Assembly (NCBI GenBank): GCA_035502095.1
Contig: DATJUX010000021.1
Location: forward strand, 6,435-70,434
Direction of reading: 5' to 3'
DNA from: JAKANT01 sp035502095
GTDB lineage: Bacteria; Pseudomonadota; Gammaproteobacteria; Burkholderiales; Burkholderiaceae_F
DNA length: 64,000 bases
The notes under the pieces were generated by a model. The model searched no databases, was not told the origin of the DNA, and was given only the letters and a program-made list of their open reading frames with translations. A program made the position numbers and the translations under genes. Shown here piece after piece: positions 18,071 through 25,734 of this stretch. Position 1 is the stretch's first letter. Each line of letters starts with the position of its first letter.

Positions 18071-18969
18071 GAACTCCTGGAGCGCTGCACACGAGGCAGC
18101 CCGACCAGCCCGAGCGCGAGCGCCGTTCCGGCGAGAATGACGCAACCGCCGGCCAGCATCTGCAACGTCACGTCTTCGGCGAGAAACGCGCTGCCCCAGC
18201 ACGTCGCGAAGACGGGGATGAGAAACGTGACGGCCGCGGCGCGCACCGCGCCGACGTGTGCGATGAGCCGGAAGTAGAGGAGGTACGCCAGCGCGGTGCA
18301 CGCGACCGCGAGTGCGATCGCCGAGGCCCAGGCATCGAGAGGCGGCGAGTGCCCGGGCCAGGCGGCGGTCGCAAACGGCAGCACGACGATCGCCGCGGCG
18401 ATCTGGCTGCCGGTGGCGACGACGAGCGCCGGGACGCCGCCCAGCCGCTTGCGCGCGAACGTCGCGCTGGTTCCGTAGGCGGCGGCGCCGAGCAGGGCGG
18501 CGCCGATCGCCAGCGTGACCTGCCAGCCGGTGCTGCCGGGGCGCAGGTCGACCTTGCCCCAGAGCAGCGCCGCTACGCCCAGCGCACCGATGCCCAAGCC
18601 GATCCACTGCGCCGGGCGGATCCGGTCGCGCAACCACAGCCGGCCGACCAGAGCGGTCCACAGCGGCGTGGTCGCATTCAGGATCGCGGCAAAACCGGCC
18701 GTCACGTAGAGCGTCGCATACGTGAAAAGCACGAACGGCAGTGCCGAGTTCATCACGCCCACGAACGCGAGCGCTGCCACATGGGTGCGAAGCGCGCGGC
18801 GCTCGGCTTGCAGCAGCAACAACCCGGTCAGGATCGCGGCTGCGACCGAAACGCGCACCTGCACCAGCGCGATCGGCCCGAATGCGGGCGCCGCGTGGCG
18901 CATGAAGAGAAAACTCGCGCCCCACAGCGCCGCCAGGGTCACGAGTTCGAGCAGGTCGCGGGTACGCAT
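17995..18969 (-). CDS. EamA/DMT-superfamily transporter
   Basis: 324-residue inner-membrane protein of the drug/metabolite transporter superfamily with two EamA halves and about ten hydrophobic segments (LVTLAALWGASFLFMRHAAP at the start; ATTPLWTALVGRLWLRDRI between the halves; PVFATCWGSAFLAEDVTLQM near the end). DMT members usually export small metabolites such as amino acids. The last 25 or so residues (Ser/Arg-rich, ...SGRDSSSLRSSE) are translated from the dispersed repeat at 17994-18070 and are not part of the fold, so the original stop was probably lost when the element arrived. Confidence 0.88.
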   Translation of the reverse strand: MRTRDLLELVTLAALWGASFLFMRHAAPAFGPIALVQVRVSVAAAILTGLLLLQAERRALRTHVAALAFVGVMNSALPFVLFTYATLYVTAGFAAILNATTPLWTALVGRLWLRDRIRPAQWIGLGIGALGVAALLWGKVDLRPGSTGWQVTLAIGAALLGAAAYGTSATFARKRLGGVPALVVATGSQIAAAIVVLPFATAAWPGHSPPLDAWASAIALAVACTALAYLLYFRLIAHVGAVRAAAVTFLIPVFATCWGSAFLAEDVTLQMLAGGCVILAGTALALGLVGLPRVQRSRSSSSRAEGERSRPASGRDSSSLRSSE

Positions 18970-19068
18970 GGATCGGGCGCCGCTGGGATCCGGCGCAAGG
19001 TACGCCGCCTTCGCCGAGCAGCGCCATCCGTTTCCTGCGCCGATGCGGGATTCGCCAGCGCTGCCGGC

Positions 19069-19260
19069 TCATTTGCGCCGTGCCCGCAGGCCCGCGTCGC
19101 GCGTGGGCGGGGCGCGGCCGCGGGCTGCCAGCGCCTCGCGCAGGAGGTACTCGATCTGGCCGTTCACGCTGCGCAGTTCCTGCGCCGCGAGCGCCTCCAG
19201 CGCGGCCCACACCTCCGGGTCGAGGCGCAACAGGAAGGCCTTTTTCTCGGGGCTGGCCAC
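19069..19260 (-). CDS. Arc-type ribbon-helix-helix DNA-binding protein
   Basis: 63-residue protein: KKAFLLRLDPEVWAALEALA followed by AQELRSVNGQIEYLLREAL is a canonical ribbon-helix-helix (RHH) fold as in Arc/MetJ/CopG proteins, with a basic tail. It lies 47 bp downstream of the SPFH gene on the same strand. I infer that it represses its own operon through the tandem boxes at 20211-20240. It is not an obvious antitoxin, since the partner is an SPFH protein rather than a toxin. Confidence 0.85.
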   Translation of the reverse strand: MASPEKKAFLLRLDPEVWAALEALAAQELRSVNGQIEYLLREALAARGRAPPTRDAGLRARRK

Positions 19261-19307
19261 GAGCTACACGGCCGGTTCCACGCCGCCGTCGCGCGCGCGC
19301 CAGCGGC

Positions 19308-20195
19308 CTACTGGTAAAGCGTGCCGGCATTGATCACGGGCTGCGCCTCCGATTCCGAACACAGCACAACGAGCAGGTTCGACACCATCGCCGCCTTGCG
19401 TTCGTCGTCGAGGTTGACGATTTCGCGCTCGGAGAGCCCGCGCAGCGCCATTTCCACCATGCTTACGGCGCCATGCACGATCTTCTGGCGCGCCGTGATG
19501 ATCGCCTCCGCCTGCTGGCGGCGCAGCATCACCTGGGCGATCTCCGGCGCGTACGCGAGGTGAGTGAGCTTGGCATCCTCGACCACGATGCCGGCCTGGT
19601 CGAAGCGCTCCGTCAACTCGCGCGCCAGGGATGCGGCAACACGGTCCTGGCCGGCGCGCAGCGTCGGCTCGCCGTGGCCGAGGTCTTCGCCCTCGTCGTA
19701 GGCGAAGCTCGACGCGAGACGGCGGATCGCGGCTTCGGCCTGCACCTTGACATAGGTTTCGTAATCCTCGACGTCGAAGCTGGCCTGCGCGGTGTCGCGG
19801 ATGCGCCAGACGATCGCTGCGGCGATCTCGATCGGATTGCCGCGCTTGTCGTTCACCTTGAGCTTGTCGCTGATCAGGTTGTGCGCGCGCAGGCTGATCT
19901 TCCGCTTGCGCAGGAACGGATTGGCCCATCGCAGTCCCGCCGAACGGTCGGTCCCCACGTACTCGCCGAAAAGCAGCAGCAGCGCGGCTTCGTTCGGCTG
20001 CAGCATGTAGAGGCCGGCGAAGGTCAGCACGCCGAGTACCAACGGCGCCAGTCCGATGAAGAGCTTGGACGGAAAGATCGGTGGCGAGAGGATCAGATAG
20101 AGCCCCAGCGCCATCAGGACCAGGCCGATCGCAAACATCAGGTAGCCGTTCGAGCTCCGGTGTGCGATCTCGGTGGTTCGAGTCGTCTGGTTCAT
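19308..20195 (-). CDS. SPFH/Band-7 domain membrane protein
   Basis: 295-residue protein starting MNQTTRTTEIAHRSSNGYL. Two hydrophobic segments near the N-terminus (about residues 20-40 and 45-65) precede an SPFH/prohibitin-type domain (LQPNEAALLLLFGEYVGTDR, LRWANPFLRKRKISLR, RQQAEAIITARQKIVHGAV). Such proteins form membrane-bound oligomers linked to membrane microdomains or protease control. The start at 20195 was preferred over 20249 because the latter would read through the operator boxes. It is paired with a downstream RHH gene. Confidence 0.88.
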   Translation of the reverse strand: MNQTTRTTEIAHRSSNGYLMFAIGLVLMALGLYLILSPPIFPSKLFIGLAPLVLGVLTFAGLYMLQPNEAALLLLFGEYVGTDRSAGLRWANPFLRKRKISLRAHNLISDKLKVNDKRGNPIEIAAAIVWRIRDTAQASFDVEDYETYVKVQAEAAIRRLASSFAYDEGEDLGHGEPTLRAGQDRVAASLARELTERFDQAGIVVEDAKLTHLAYAPEIAQVMLRRQQAEAIITARQKIVHGAVSMVEMALRGLSEREIVNLDDERKAAMVSNLLVVLCSESEAQPVINAGTLYQ

Positions 20196-20210
20196 CCCGA
20201 CCCTCGTCGC

Positions 20211-20240
20211 TGATGTCAAAGTGATATCATTTTGATAGAG
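20211..20240. promoter_or_regulatory. Three 11-bp-phased TGATRTCA boxes, probable RHH operator
   Basis: TGATGTCA (20211), TGATATCA (20222) and the partial TGATAGAG (20233) are spaced exactly 11 bp apart, 16 bp before the SPFH start codon. RHH repressors such as Arc and MetJ bind tandem 8-bp boxes about one helical turn apart, and an RHH gene is second in this operon. The sequence is unusually AT-rich for the region. Binding is inferred. Confidence 0.6.
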
Positions 20241-20385
20241 ACGACCCACCCTGTCAAGGCCGCGCCGCCGGACGGTCGGAAAGGGTCGCGAAGGTCGGCA
20301 GACGTGCGATCGGGAGCGGCAAAGCGCCCGAACGGGACGACGTGCCGTGACGCCTGGGCGCCTCGCCTCGGGATCGGCCGCGAGC

Positions 20386-21468
20386 CTAAGCCGCCGCCCG
20401 CAGCCGCCGGGTGCGCACCGCGGTGGCCAGGCGATCGAGCACCCGCACGCTGTCGTCCCAGCCCAGGCAGCCGTCGGTGATGGACTGGCCGTAGGTCAGC
20501 GCCTTGCCCGGAACCAGGTCCTGGCGGCCGGCGATCAGATGACTCTCGATCATGAGACCGATGATGCGCCTTTCGCCCGCCTCGAGCTGCTGCGCGACAT
20601 CTTCGACCACGCGCACCTGGTTTTCATGCTTCTTCTGGGCGTTCGCATGGCTCGCATCGATCATCAGTCGTTGCGCCAGGCCGTTGCGCGACAGCTCCTG
20701 GCATGCGGTCTCGACGCTGGCGGCATCGAAATTCGGCTTGGTGCCGCCGCGCAGGATTATGTGGCAGTCGTCGTTGCCCTTGGTCGAGACGATCGCAGAA
20801 TGGCCGCCCTTGGTCACGGACAGGAAATGGTGCGCCTGCTGCGCGGCGCGGATCGCTTCCGCCGCGATGCGTACGTTGCCGTCGGTTCCATTCTTGAAGC
20901 CCACCGGGCATGAAAGCCCGCTCGCAAGCTCGCGATGCACCTGGCTTTCGGTCGTGCGCGCGCCGATGGCGCCCCAGGCAACGAGGTCGGCGATGTACTG
21001 CGGCGTGATCATGTCGAGGTACTCGCAGCCGGCCGGAAGGCCCAACTCGCTGATCTCCATCAGCAGCTCACGCGCGATGCGCAAGCCGTGATTGATGCGG
21101 AAGCTGCCGTCCAGGTCCGGATCGTTGATCAGCCCCTTCCAGCCGACCGTCGTGCGCGGCTTCTCGAAATACACGCGCATGATGATCTCGAGCTCGGGTG
21201 CGAGGCGTTCGCGCTGGAGCTTGAGCCGCTGTGCGTATTCGACCGCCGCGCGCGGGTCGTGGATCGAACACGGGCCGACCACGACCACGAGCCGGTCGTC
21301 CAGCCCGTGCAGGATGCCGTGCACGGCGTTTCGCGCGTCGAAGACGGTGCGCGAGGCCGCCTCGCCGCACGGGAATTCGCGCAGCAGATGCGATGGCGGA
21401 GCGAGCTCTTTGATCTCCTTGATGCGGAGATCGTCGGTCATGTAACGCATCGGTCGGACTCCATCCAC
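20386..21468 (-). CDS. aroG: DAHP synthase, class I (AroF/AroG/AroH type)
   Basis: 3-Deoxy-7-phosphoheptulonate synthase condenses PEP and erythrose 4-phosphate in the first step of the shikimate pathway. The sequence shows TDDLRIKEIKEL at the start (as in E. coli AroG), VVVGPCSIHDPRAAVEYA, MRVYFEKPRTTVGWKGLI, PQYIADLVAWGAIGARTTES, FKNGTDGNVRIA, MIDASHANAQKKHENQ and YGQSITDGCLGWDDSVRVL. The GTG at 21468 has a perfect AGGAGG five bases upstream; the in-frame ATG at 21450 matches the E. coli N-terminus and is the alternative. The 5' leader carries a Phe-rich peptide and a terminator, so expression is probably set by phenylalanine-dependent attenuation. Which of AroF/G/H it equals is not certain. 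Confidence 0.95.
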   Translation of the reverse strand: MDGVRPMRYMTDDLRIKEIKELAPPSHLLREFPCGEAASRTVFDARNAVHGILHGLDDRLVVVVGPCSIHDPRAAVEYAQRLKLQRERLAPELEIIMRVYFEKPRTTVGWKGLINDPDLDGSFRINHGLRIARELLMEISELGLPAGCEYLDMITPQYIADLVAWGAIGARTTESQVHRELASGLSCPVGFKNGTDGNVRIAAEAIRAAQQAHHFLSVTKGGHSAIVSTKGNDDCHIILRGGTKPNFDAASVETACQELSRNGLAQRLMIDASHANAQKKHENQVRVVEDVAQQLEAGERRIIGLMIESHLIAGRQDLVPGKALTYGQSITDGCLGWDDSVRVLDRLATAVRTRRLRAAA

Positions 21469-21506
21469 GGCGGCCTCCTAAGCCCGGTTTCGCCGGCCCG
21501 CCTGGC

Positions 21507-21540
21507 AAAAAAAAACCGCCAGGGGTTTCGGGCCTGGCGG
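21507..21540 (-). terminator. Intrinsic terminator in the DAHP synthase leader (attenuator)
   Basis: Read on the minus strand: stem CCGCCAGG / CCTGGCGG (8 bp) with a C/G/A loop, followed by nine T. It lies 38 bp before the GTG start of DAHP synthase and just after the stop of the Phe-rich leader peptide. It could also end transcripts of the upstream barrel gene, but its overlap with the antiterminator pairing favours attenuation. Confidence 0.88.
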
Positions 21541-21563
21541 TTTGGGTCGAATTCGCGGTTTGA

Positions 21564-21644
21564 TCAGGTGCGCTGCTCGACTCTTTCCGCCAAAGGCCGG
21601 AAAAAGCCGTAAAAGTGACGGAAGAAACGCGCGCAGGAAATCAT
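21564..21644 (-). CDS. Phe-rich leader peptide of the DAHP synthase attenuator
   Basis: 26-codon open frame from the ATG at 21644 to the TGA at 21564: MISCARFFRHFYGFF then RPLAERVEQRT. Five Phe codons and one Tyr codon fall within nine residues (positions 7-15). This is the layout of amino-acid attenuator leaders such as pheA and pheST of enterics. No clear Shine-Dalgarno sequence is seen. A weak promoter (TTGCCG, 18 bp, TACATT) ends only 6 bp before the ATG, so the peptide may be read from a leaderless transcript. Confidence 0.75.
   Translation of the reverse strand: MISCARFFRHFYGFFRPLAERVEQRT
21587..21598 (-). promoter_or_regulatory. Antiterminator segment
   Basis: On the minus strand GGCCUUUGGCGG can pair with the terminator 5' arm CCGCCAGGCC (21540-21531): GGCGG with CCGCC and GGCCU with AGGCC, leaving a 2-nt bulge. 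It lies directly after the Phe codons, as expected for segment 2 of an attenuator. A weaker upstream partner (CCGUC in the leader) could cover it when translation does not stall. Confidence 0.65.
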
Positions 21645-21710
21645 GGGAGCAATGTAGCCGAGGGTCCTGCGCCGCGGCAAGCGGGTTGCGGCCCCGCGAC
21701 GCCGAATCAC

Positions 21711-22418
21711 CTAGAAGCGGTAGCGAACGCCGACGTTGGCGCTGTTCGTGAGGCCGAGCGAGGTGTCGTCGCCCTCGAAATAGTGGTCCGACAGCCGGTA
21801 GCCGCCGAACACGTAGACCGACCGGCTCAGCACGTAGTTGACGCGTACCCCGACATCCAGCGCCCGTCCGTGCGCGGTGAGCAGCGTGTCGGCGTCGAGG
21901 GTCAGCAGCCAGTCCTTCGCCAGCCGGCCCTGGCCGGCAAAGTGCATCTGCGGCAACCCGCCGAACCGGGTGCGATCGATGTTGAGCGCCGCCGCGCGCG
22001 TGGGATCGTAGTCACCGAGGCGGGCGGTCACGCCGACCTTCCATGCCCAATCGGTGCTTTCGAGGAACGTGTAGCGATAGGTGGCGCGCAGCGGGTCGAA
22101 CGTCGTGCCGGCATCGGTCCCCGACAGGCTCACATCCGGTCCCGCCCAGCCGGCCGGCCGCGCGTTCGTCGAAAGCCAGACCTCGTGGCCCGCCAGGAGG
22201 CCGGTCGAAAGCACCAGTCGCGAATCGGCAAGCGGATCCCAGCGCGTGCTGCTAAGCGGCAGCGGGTCCGCCAGCTCGTACAAGGAGGAAGCGCCGGCGA
22301 CCGAGCCGTGAAAGACCGACCCCGTGAACGGCGTCGATTCGTAGCCGCGCGCGGCACCGGACCAGGCAAACCCGATGCCGAGAAGCAACAGCCCTCCACG
22401 TACGCAGCCGATTCTCAT
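21711..22418 (-). CDS. Predicted outer-membrane beta-barrel protein
   Basis: 235-residue protein with a signal peptide (MRIGCVRGGLLLLGIGFAWS, cleavage near ARGYES) and alternating hydrophobic strands, ending in ...SANVGVRYRF; a terminal Phe is the usual assembly signal of outer-membrane barrels. About eight strands are plausible (for example RYTFLESTDWAWKVGVTARL, YVLSRSVYVFGGYRL). I do not recognise the family, so no transport or enzyme role is assigned. Longer in-frame starts up to 22547 would put a basic, Cys-rich stretch in front of the signal peptide and are disfavoured. Confidence 0.65.
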   Translation of the reverse strand: MRIGCVRGGLLLLGIGFAWSGAARGYESTPFTGSVFHGSVAGASSLYELADPLPLSSTRWDPLADSRLVLSTGLLAGHEVWLSTNARPAGWAGPDVSLSGTDAGTTFDPLRATYRYTFLESTDWAWKVGVTARLGDYDPTRAAALNIDRTRFGGLPQMHFAGQGRLAKDWLLTLDADTLLTAHGRALDVGVRVNYVLSRSVYVFGGYRLSDHYFEGDDTSLGLTNSANVGVRYRF

Positions 22419-22562
22419 AGCTCTCTCGAAGCAGCGTGACGCCCCGCAGGGTTTCATGGCATTGGAGCGCGGAATGTTCCTCTTGCCAATAGTCCGGCCG
22501 CATGAATTTCCACGAACGCAACACCGGGATCCCGCGGCGCCGCCCACCCGGTTCGTCGCATC

Positions 22563-23504
22563 TCAAGGGGCGAAGAAGTAGAGCGTCAGGTGAAAGAAGA
22601 CCGGCGCCGCGAACGTCAGCGCGTCGAGGCGCTGCAACGTTCCGCGAGTCAGAAGAACGCCGTCATCGGTCCAGATCCGGGCGCCGAGGCTGCGCTCGAC
22701 CGAAGTCAGAACCAGCCCCCCCATGAATCCCGCGACGACGATGGCGAGCGCCATGAGCGTCGCCTGCCACCAAGCGAATGGCGTCATCCTGAACAGCGCG
22801 GTGCCAAGCAGCACGGCCGCTGCCCCACCGGCGAGAACGCCCTCCCGGCTTTTGTTCGGATTCGATTTCAGCGGCGTGCGGCCGATCAGGGCGCTGGCGA
22901 TGACCGCAAAGAGGTCCGAGGCCTGCAACACGACCAGGAAATAGAGCAGCAACATCGCGCCGCGTCCCTCGAAGCCGCCCAGTTCGAGCGTGACGATCGC
23001 CGGTGCATGGCTCACGCAATACACACAGATCATCAGACCCCATTGCACCTTGGCGATCCGCATCAGGTAGTGCTCGGTGTCCCGTCCGAGCGCCATTACG
23101 ACCGGCAGAACCAGGAACACGTAGACCGGAATGAAGACCGCGTACATGGCGTACCAGTCCGCAGCGATCAGCAGGTACTGCACCGGGATCACGACGTAGA
23201 ACGCCACCACCAGCGCCGCGTGATCGGACGCGCGGATCGGCGTCAGCGCGACGAACTCGCGCAGGGCGAAGAACGAGGCGATCGCGAACAGCACCAGCAG
23301 CGCGCCGCCGCCGAGCGTGAACGCGATGGCGAACAGCAGCACGATCGACCACGCGCGGCGGATGCGCGTGTTCATCTGGCCGATCCATGCGAGCTTCGCC
23401 GCCTCGCGCGTGCGGCGTACGAGCCAGGTGCCGAAGGCGGTCGCCGTCGCGAGCAGCAGGCTCAGCCCGGCCAGCACCACGAAGTAGGTCTCCTGCAGGC
23501 TCAT
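22563..23504 (-). CDS. CdsA-like phosphatidate cytidylyltransferase
   Basis: 313-residue integral membrane protein of the CDP-diglyceride synthetase family, closest in layout to E. coli YnbB. About eight hydrophobic segments precede the family's catalytic region: QASDLFAVIASALIGR then NPNKSREGVLAGG. It would convert phosphatidate and CTP to CDP-diacylglycerol. The start overlaps the stop of the acyltransferase gene by 4 bp, giving a two-gene lipid-synthesis unit. It may be a second CdsA, since the housekeeping copy is normally near the dxr/bamA cluster. Confidence 0.88.
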   Translation of the reverse strand: MSLQETYFVVLAGLSLLLATATAFGTWLVRRTREAAKLAWIGQMNTRIRRAWSIVLLFAIAFTLGGGALLVLFAIASFFALREFVALTPIRASDHAALVVAFYVVIPVQYLLIAADWYAMYAVFIPVYVFLVLPVVMALGRDTEHYLMRIAKVQWGLMICVYCVSHAPAIVTLELGGFEGRGAMLLLYFLVVLQASDLFAVIASALIGRTPLKSNPNKSREGVLAGGAAAVLLGTALFRMTPFAWWQATLMALAIVVAGFMGGLVLTSVERSLGARIWTDDGVLLTRGTLQRLDALTFAAPVFFHLTLYFFAP

Positions 23505-24133
23505 GCGACCACCGCTTCCATCTCGGCCAGCGCGGCCACGGCGTCGCGGGCGCGTTCGAGGAAGGCTTCCTTCTCTTCGCCGGGAGCGAGACGGAGCGCC
23601 GCGCCGAAGCTGACGGTGCAGATGATCGGCACCGGCAGCAACGCGCCCTTCGGCATCGACCGATGCAGATTCTCGAGATAGACCGGGATCAGTTCGACCT
23701 GCGGAAATGCCTTGGCGAGGCGATACAGCCCGCTCTTGAAGGGCCCGGGCAGCGGCTGGGGCTGGCGGGTTCCTTCCGGAAACAGGATCAGCGAAAAACC
23801 GAGGTCGAGCGCTTCCTGCAACGGTTCAAGCGGGTCGGCATCGGGATCCTCACGCGTGCGATCGATCATCACCACGTTCAGTTCCTGCTGCGCGATCCGC
23901 TGCCGGATGCCGCCCGCGCCCCAGTAGTCGCGCGCCGCGACCGGCCGCGTGTTGGCGCGCAGCGCGTCGGGCAGCGCGGCCCACAGGACCAGCGTGTCCA
24001 TGTGGCTCGAGTGGTTGGCGAAGTAGATGCGCTGGTTTGCGCTGGGCACGCTGCCGATCCAGCGCGGGTATGCGCCGACCAGCACCCGCACCAGCCAAAC
24101 GAGCGGGGGGAGGAATTTGATCGGCAGGTTCAA
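23501..24133 (-). CDS. PlsC-like lysophospholipid acyltransferase
   Basis: 210-residue 1-acyl-glycerol-3-phosphate acyltransferase family protein. It has the catalytic HX4D box in YFANHSSHMDTLVLWAALP, the block GFSLILFPEGTRQP and the later ELIPVYLENLHRSMPKG. An N-terminal hydrophobic helix (FLPPLVWLVRVLVGAY) anchors it to the inner membrane. Its product, phosphatidate, is the substrate of the coupled CdsA-like protein. Confidence 0.9.
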   Translation of the reverse strand: MNLPIKFLPPLVWLVRVLVGAYPRWIGSVPSANQRIYFANHSSHMDTLVLWAALPDALRANTRPVAARDYWGAGGIRQRIAQQELNVVMIDRTREDPDADPLEPLQEALDLGFSLILFPEGTRQPQPLPGPFKSGLYRLAKAFPQVELIPVYLENLHRSMPKGALLPVPIICTVSFGAALRLAPGEEKEAFLERARDAVAALAEMEAVVA

Positions 24134-24210
24134 GCCGTTTCGACGCGCCGTCGAAGACTACGATGCGGCTCGATTCACCGGCGCAGCGCGACGCGGTGGT
24201 TGCGGCGGCC

Positions 24211-25680
24211 TCAGGCCGTGCCGCCGACCGTCAAGCCCTCGATGCGCAACGTCGGCTGGCCGACGCCGACGGGAACGCTCTGGCCGTCCTTGCCGCAGGT
24301 GCCGATGCCGGTGTCGAGCTGCATGTCGTTGCCGATCATCGTCACCCGGGTCAGCGCGTCGGGGCCGTTGCCGATCAAGGTGGCGCCCTTGAGCGGCGCC
24401 GTGATGCGGCCGTCCTCGATCAGGTAGGCCTCGGCCATGCTGAACACGAACTTGCCGTTCGTGATGTCGACCTGGCCGCCGCCGAAATTCGACGCGTACA
24501 CGCCTTTCCTGACCGAGCGGATGATCTCCTCGTGCTCATGCTTGCCGCCGAGCATGTAGGTGTTGGTCATGCGCGGCATCGGCAGGGCAGCGAACGACTC
24601 GCGCCGTCCGTTGCCGGTCACCGGCACCTTCATCAGGCGCGCGTTCAGCGTGTCCTGCATGTAGCCCCTGAGCACGCCATCTTCAATCAGCACCGTGCGC
24701 TGCGTCGGGTTGCCCTCGTCGTCCACGTTGAGCGAGCCGCGTCGTTCCGGCAGCGTGCCATCGTCGACCACGGTGACGCCAGGAGAGGCGACCCGATGCC
24801 CGATGCGTCCCGAAAATGCGCTGGAGCCCTTGCGATTGAAGTCGCCTTCGAGACCGTGGCCGACCGCTTCGTGCAGCAGGATGCCGGGCCAGCCCGGGCC
24901 CAGCACTACGGTCATCACTCCGGCGGGAGCGGGCTTCGCCTGCAGGTTGGTGAGCGCCATCGAGACCGCCGCGGCGGCGTAGCCCTGCAGCACGGCCTCG
25001 GTGAAGTAGCCGAGGTCCATGCGCGCGCCGCCGCCGGAATAGCCCTGTTCCCGCCGCGCGCCTTCCTCGGCGATCACGGTGAGCGAGACGCGTACCAGCG
25101 GGCGCACATCGGCGGCCAGCACGCCGGTCTCCTTGCGGTCCGATCGCGCGACCAGCACGACGTCGTACTCGGACACGACACTCGCCATCACCTGTTTCAC
25201 GCGCGCATCGCGCGCGCGCGCGAACTGCTCCAGCTGTTCGAGCAGGCGCACCTTCGCCGCCGCATCGAGCGATGCGACCGGGTCGCTGCTGCCGTAGAGC
25301 TTCGCCTGCGGCCGGCTGGCAAGGCGGGCAAGCCGCGCGGTGCCGCCGCCACGACGTGCGATCGAGCGCACCGAGCGCGCCGCTTCGAGCAGTGCGTCTT
25401 CCGACAGGTCGTCGGAGTACGAGAACGCGGTCTTGTCGCCGGAGACGGCACGCACGCCGACGCCCTGCTCGATGCCGAAGCTGCCGCTCTTGACGATGCC
25501 TTCCTCGAGCGAATATGACTCGCTGCGGGTGTACTGGAAGTAGAGGTCGGCAAAGTCGGCGCGGTTCTCGAAGATGGTGCCGAGTGCGCCGACCAGCTTG
25601 CTTTCGTCCAGGCCGTACGGTGCGAGCAGGAGGCCGCGGGCGATCGCAAGGCGATCGAGGGCCGGATCGGTCAGGTTCAT
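24211..25680 (-). CDS. tldD: Metalloprotease TldD
   Basis: 489-residue TldD. TldD and TldE form a zinc protease that trims unfolded or modified peptides (microcin B17, CcdA antitoxin in E. coli). The zinc motif HEAVGHGLEGD is clear, preceded by VVLGPGWPGILL, and the C-terminal block MIGNDMQLDTGIGTCGKDGQ is diagnostic. The ATG at 25680 has an AAGG upstream; an in-frame start at 25707 is possible. No tldE is in the window. It follows the Nit-type hydrolase gene on the same strand. Confidence 0.95.
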   Translation of the reverse strand: MNLTDPALDRLAIARGLLLAPYGLDESKLVGALGTIFENRADFADLYFQYTRSESYSLEEGIVKSGSFGIEQGVGVRAVSGDKTAFSYSDDLSEDALLEAARSVRSIARRGGGTARLARLASRPQAKLYGSSDPVASLDAAAKVRLLEQLEQFARARDARVKQVMASVVSEYDVVLVARSDRKETGVLAADVRPLVRVSLTVIAEEGARREQGYSGGGARMDLGYFTEAVLQGYAAAAVSMALTNLQAKPAPAGVMTVVLGPGWPGILLHEAVGHGLEGDFNRKGSSAFSGRIGHRVASPGVTVVDDGTLPERRGSLNVDDEGNPTQRTVLIEDGVLRGYMQDTLNARLMKVPVTGNGRRESFAALPMPRMTNTYMLGGKHEHEEIIRSVRKGVYASNFGGGQVDITNGKFVFSMAEAYLIEDGRITAPLKGATLIGNGPDALTRVTMIGNDMQLDTGIGTCGKDGQSVPVGVGQPTLRIEGLTVGGTA

Positions 25681-25734
25681 GGCTGTGGCCTTCGGAGGTC
25701 GAAACAACGGCGGCGCGCCGGCGGGCTGCGCTTC

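Noticed and set aside
19069..20195. Toxin-antitoxin pair (RHH antitoxin)
   Set aside because: The partner is an SPFH membrane protein, not a toxin of the RelE, ParE, PIN or CcdB type, and the RHH gene is downstream rather than upstream.
21507..21540. Simple terminator of the upstream barrel gene
   Set aside because: It lies 171 bp beyond that stop with a Phe-rich peptide and a matching antiterminator in between; the attenuator reading explains all parts. The alternative is kept as a refuting test.
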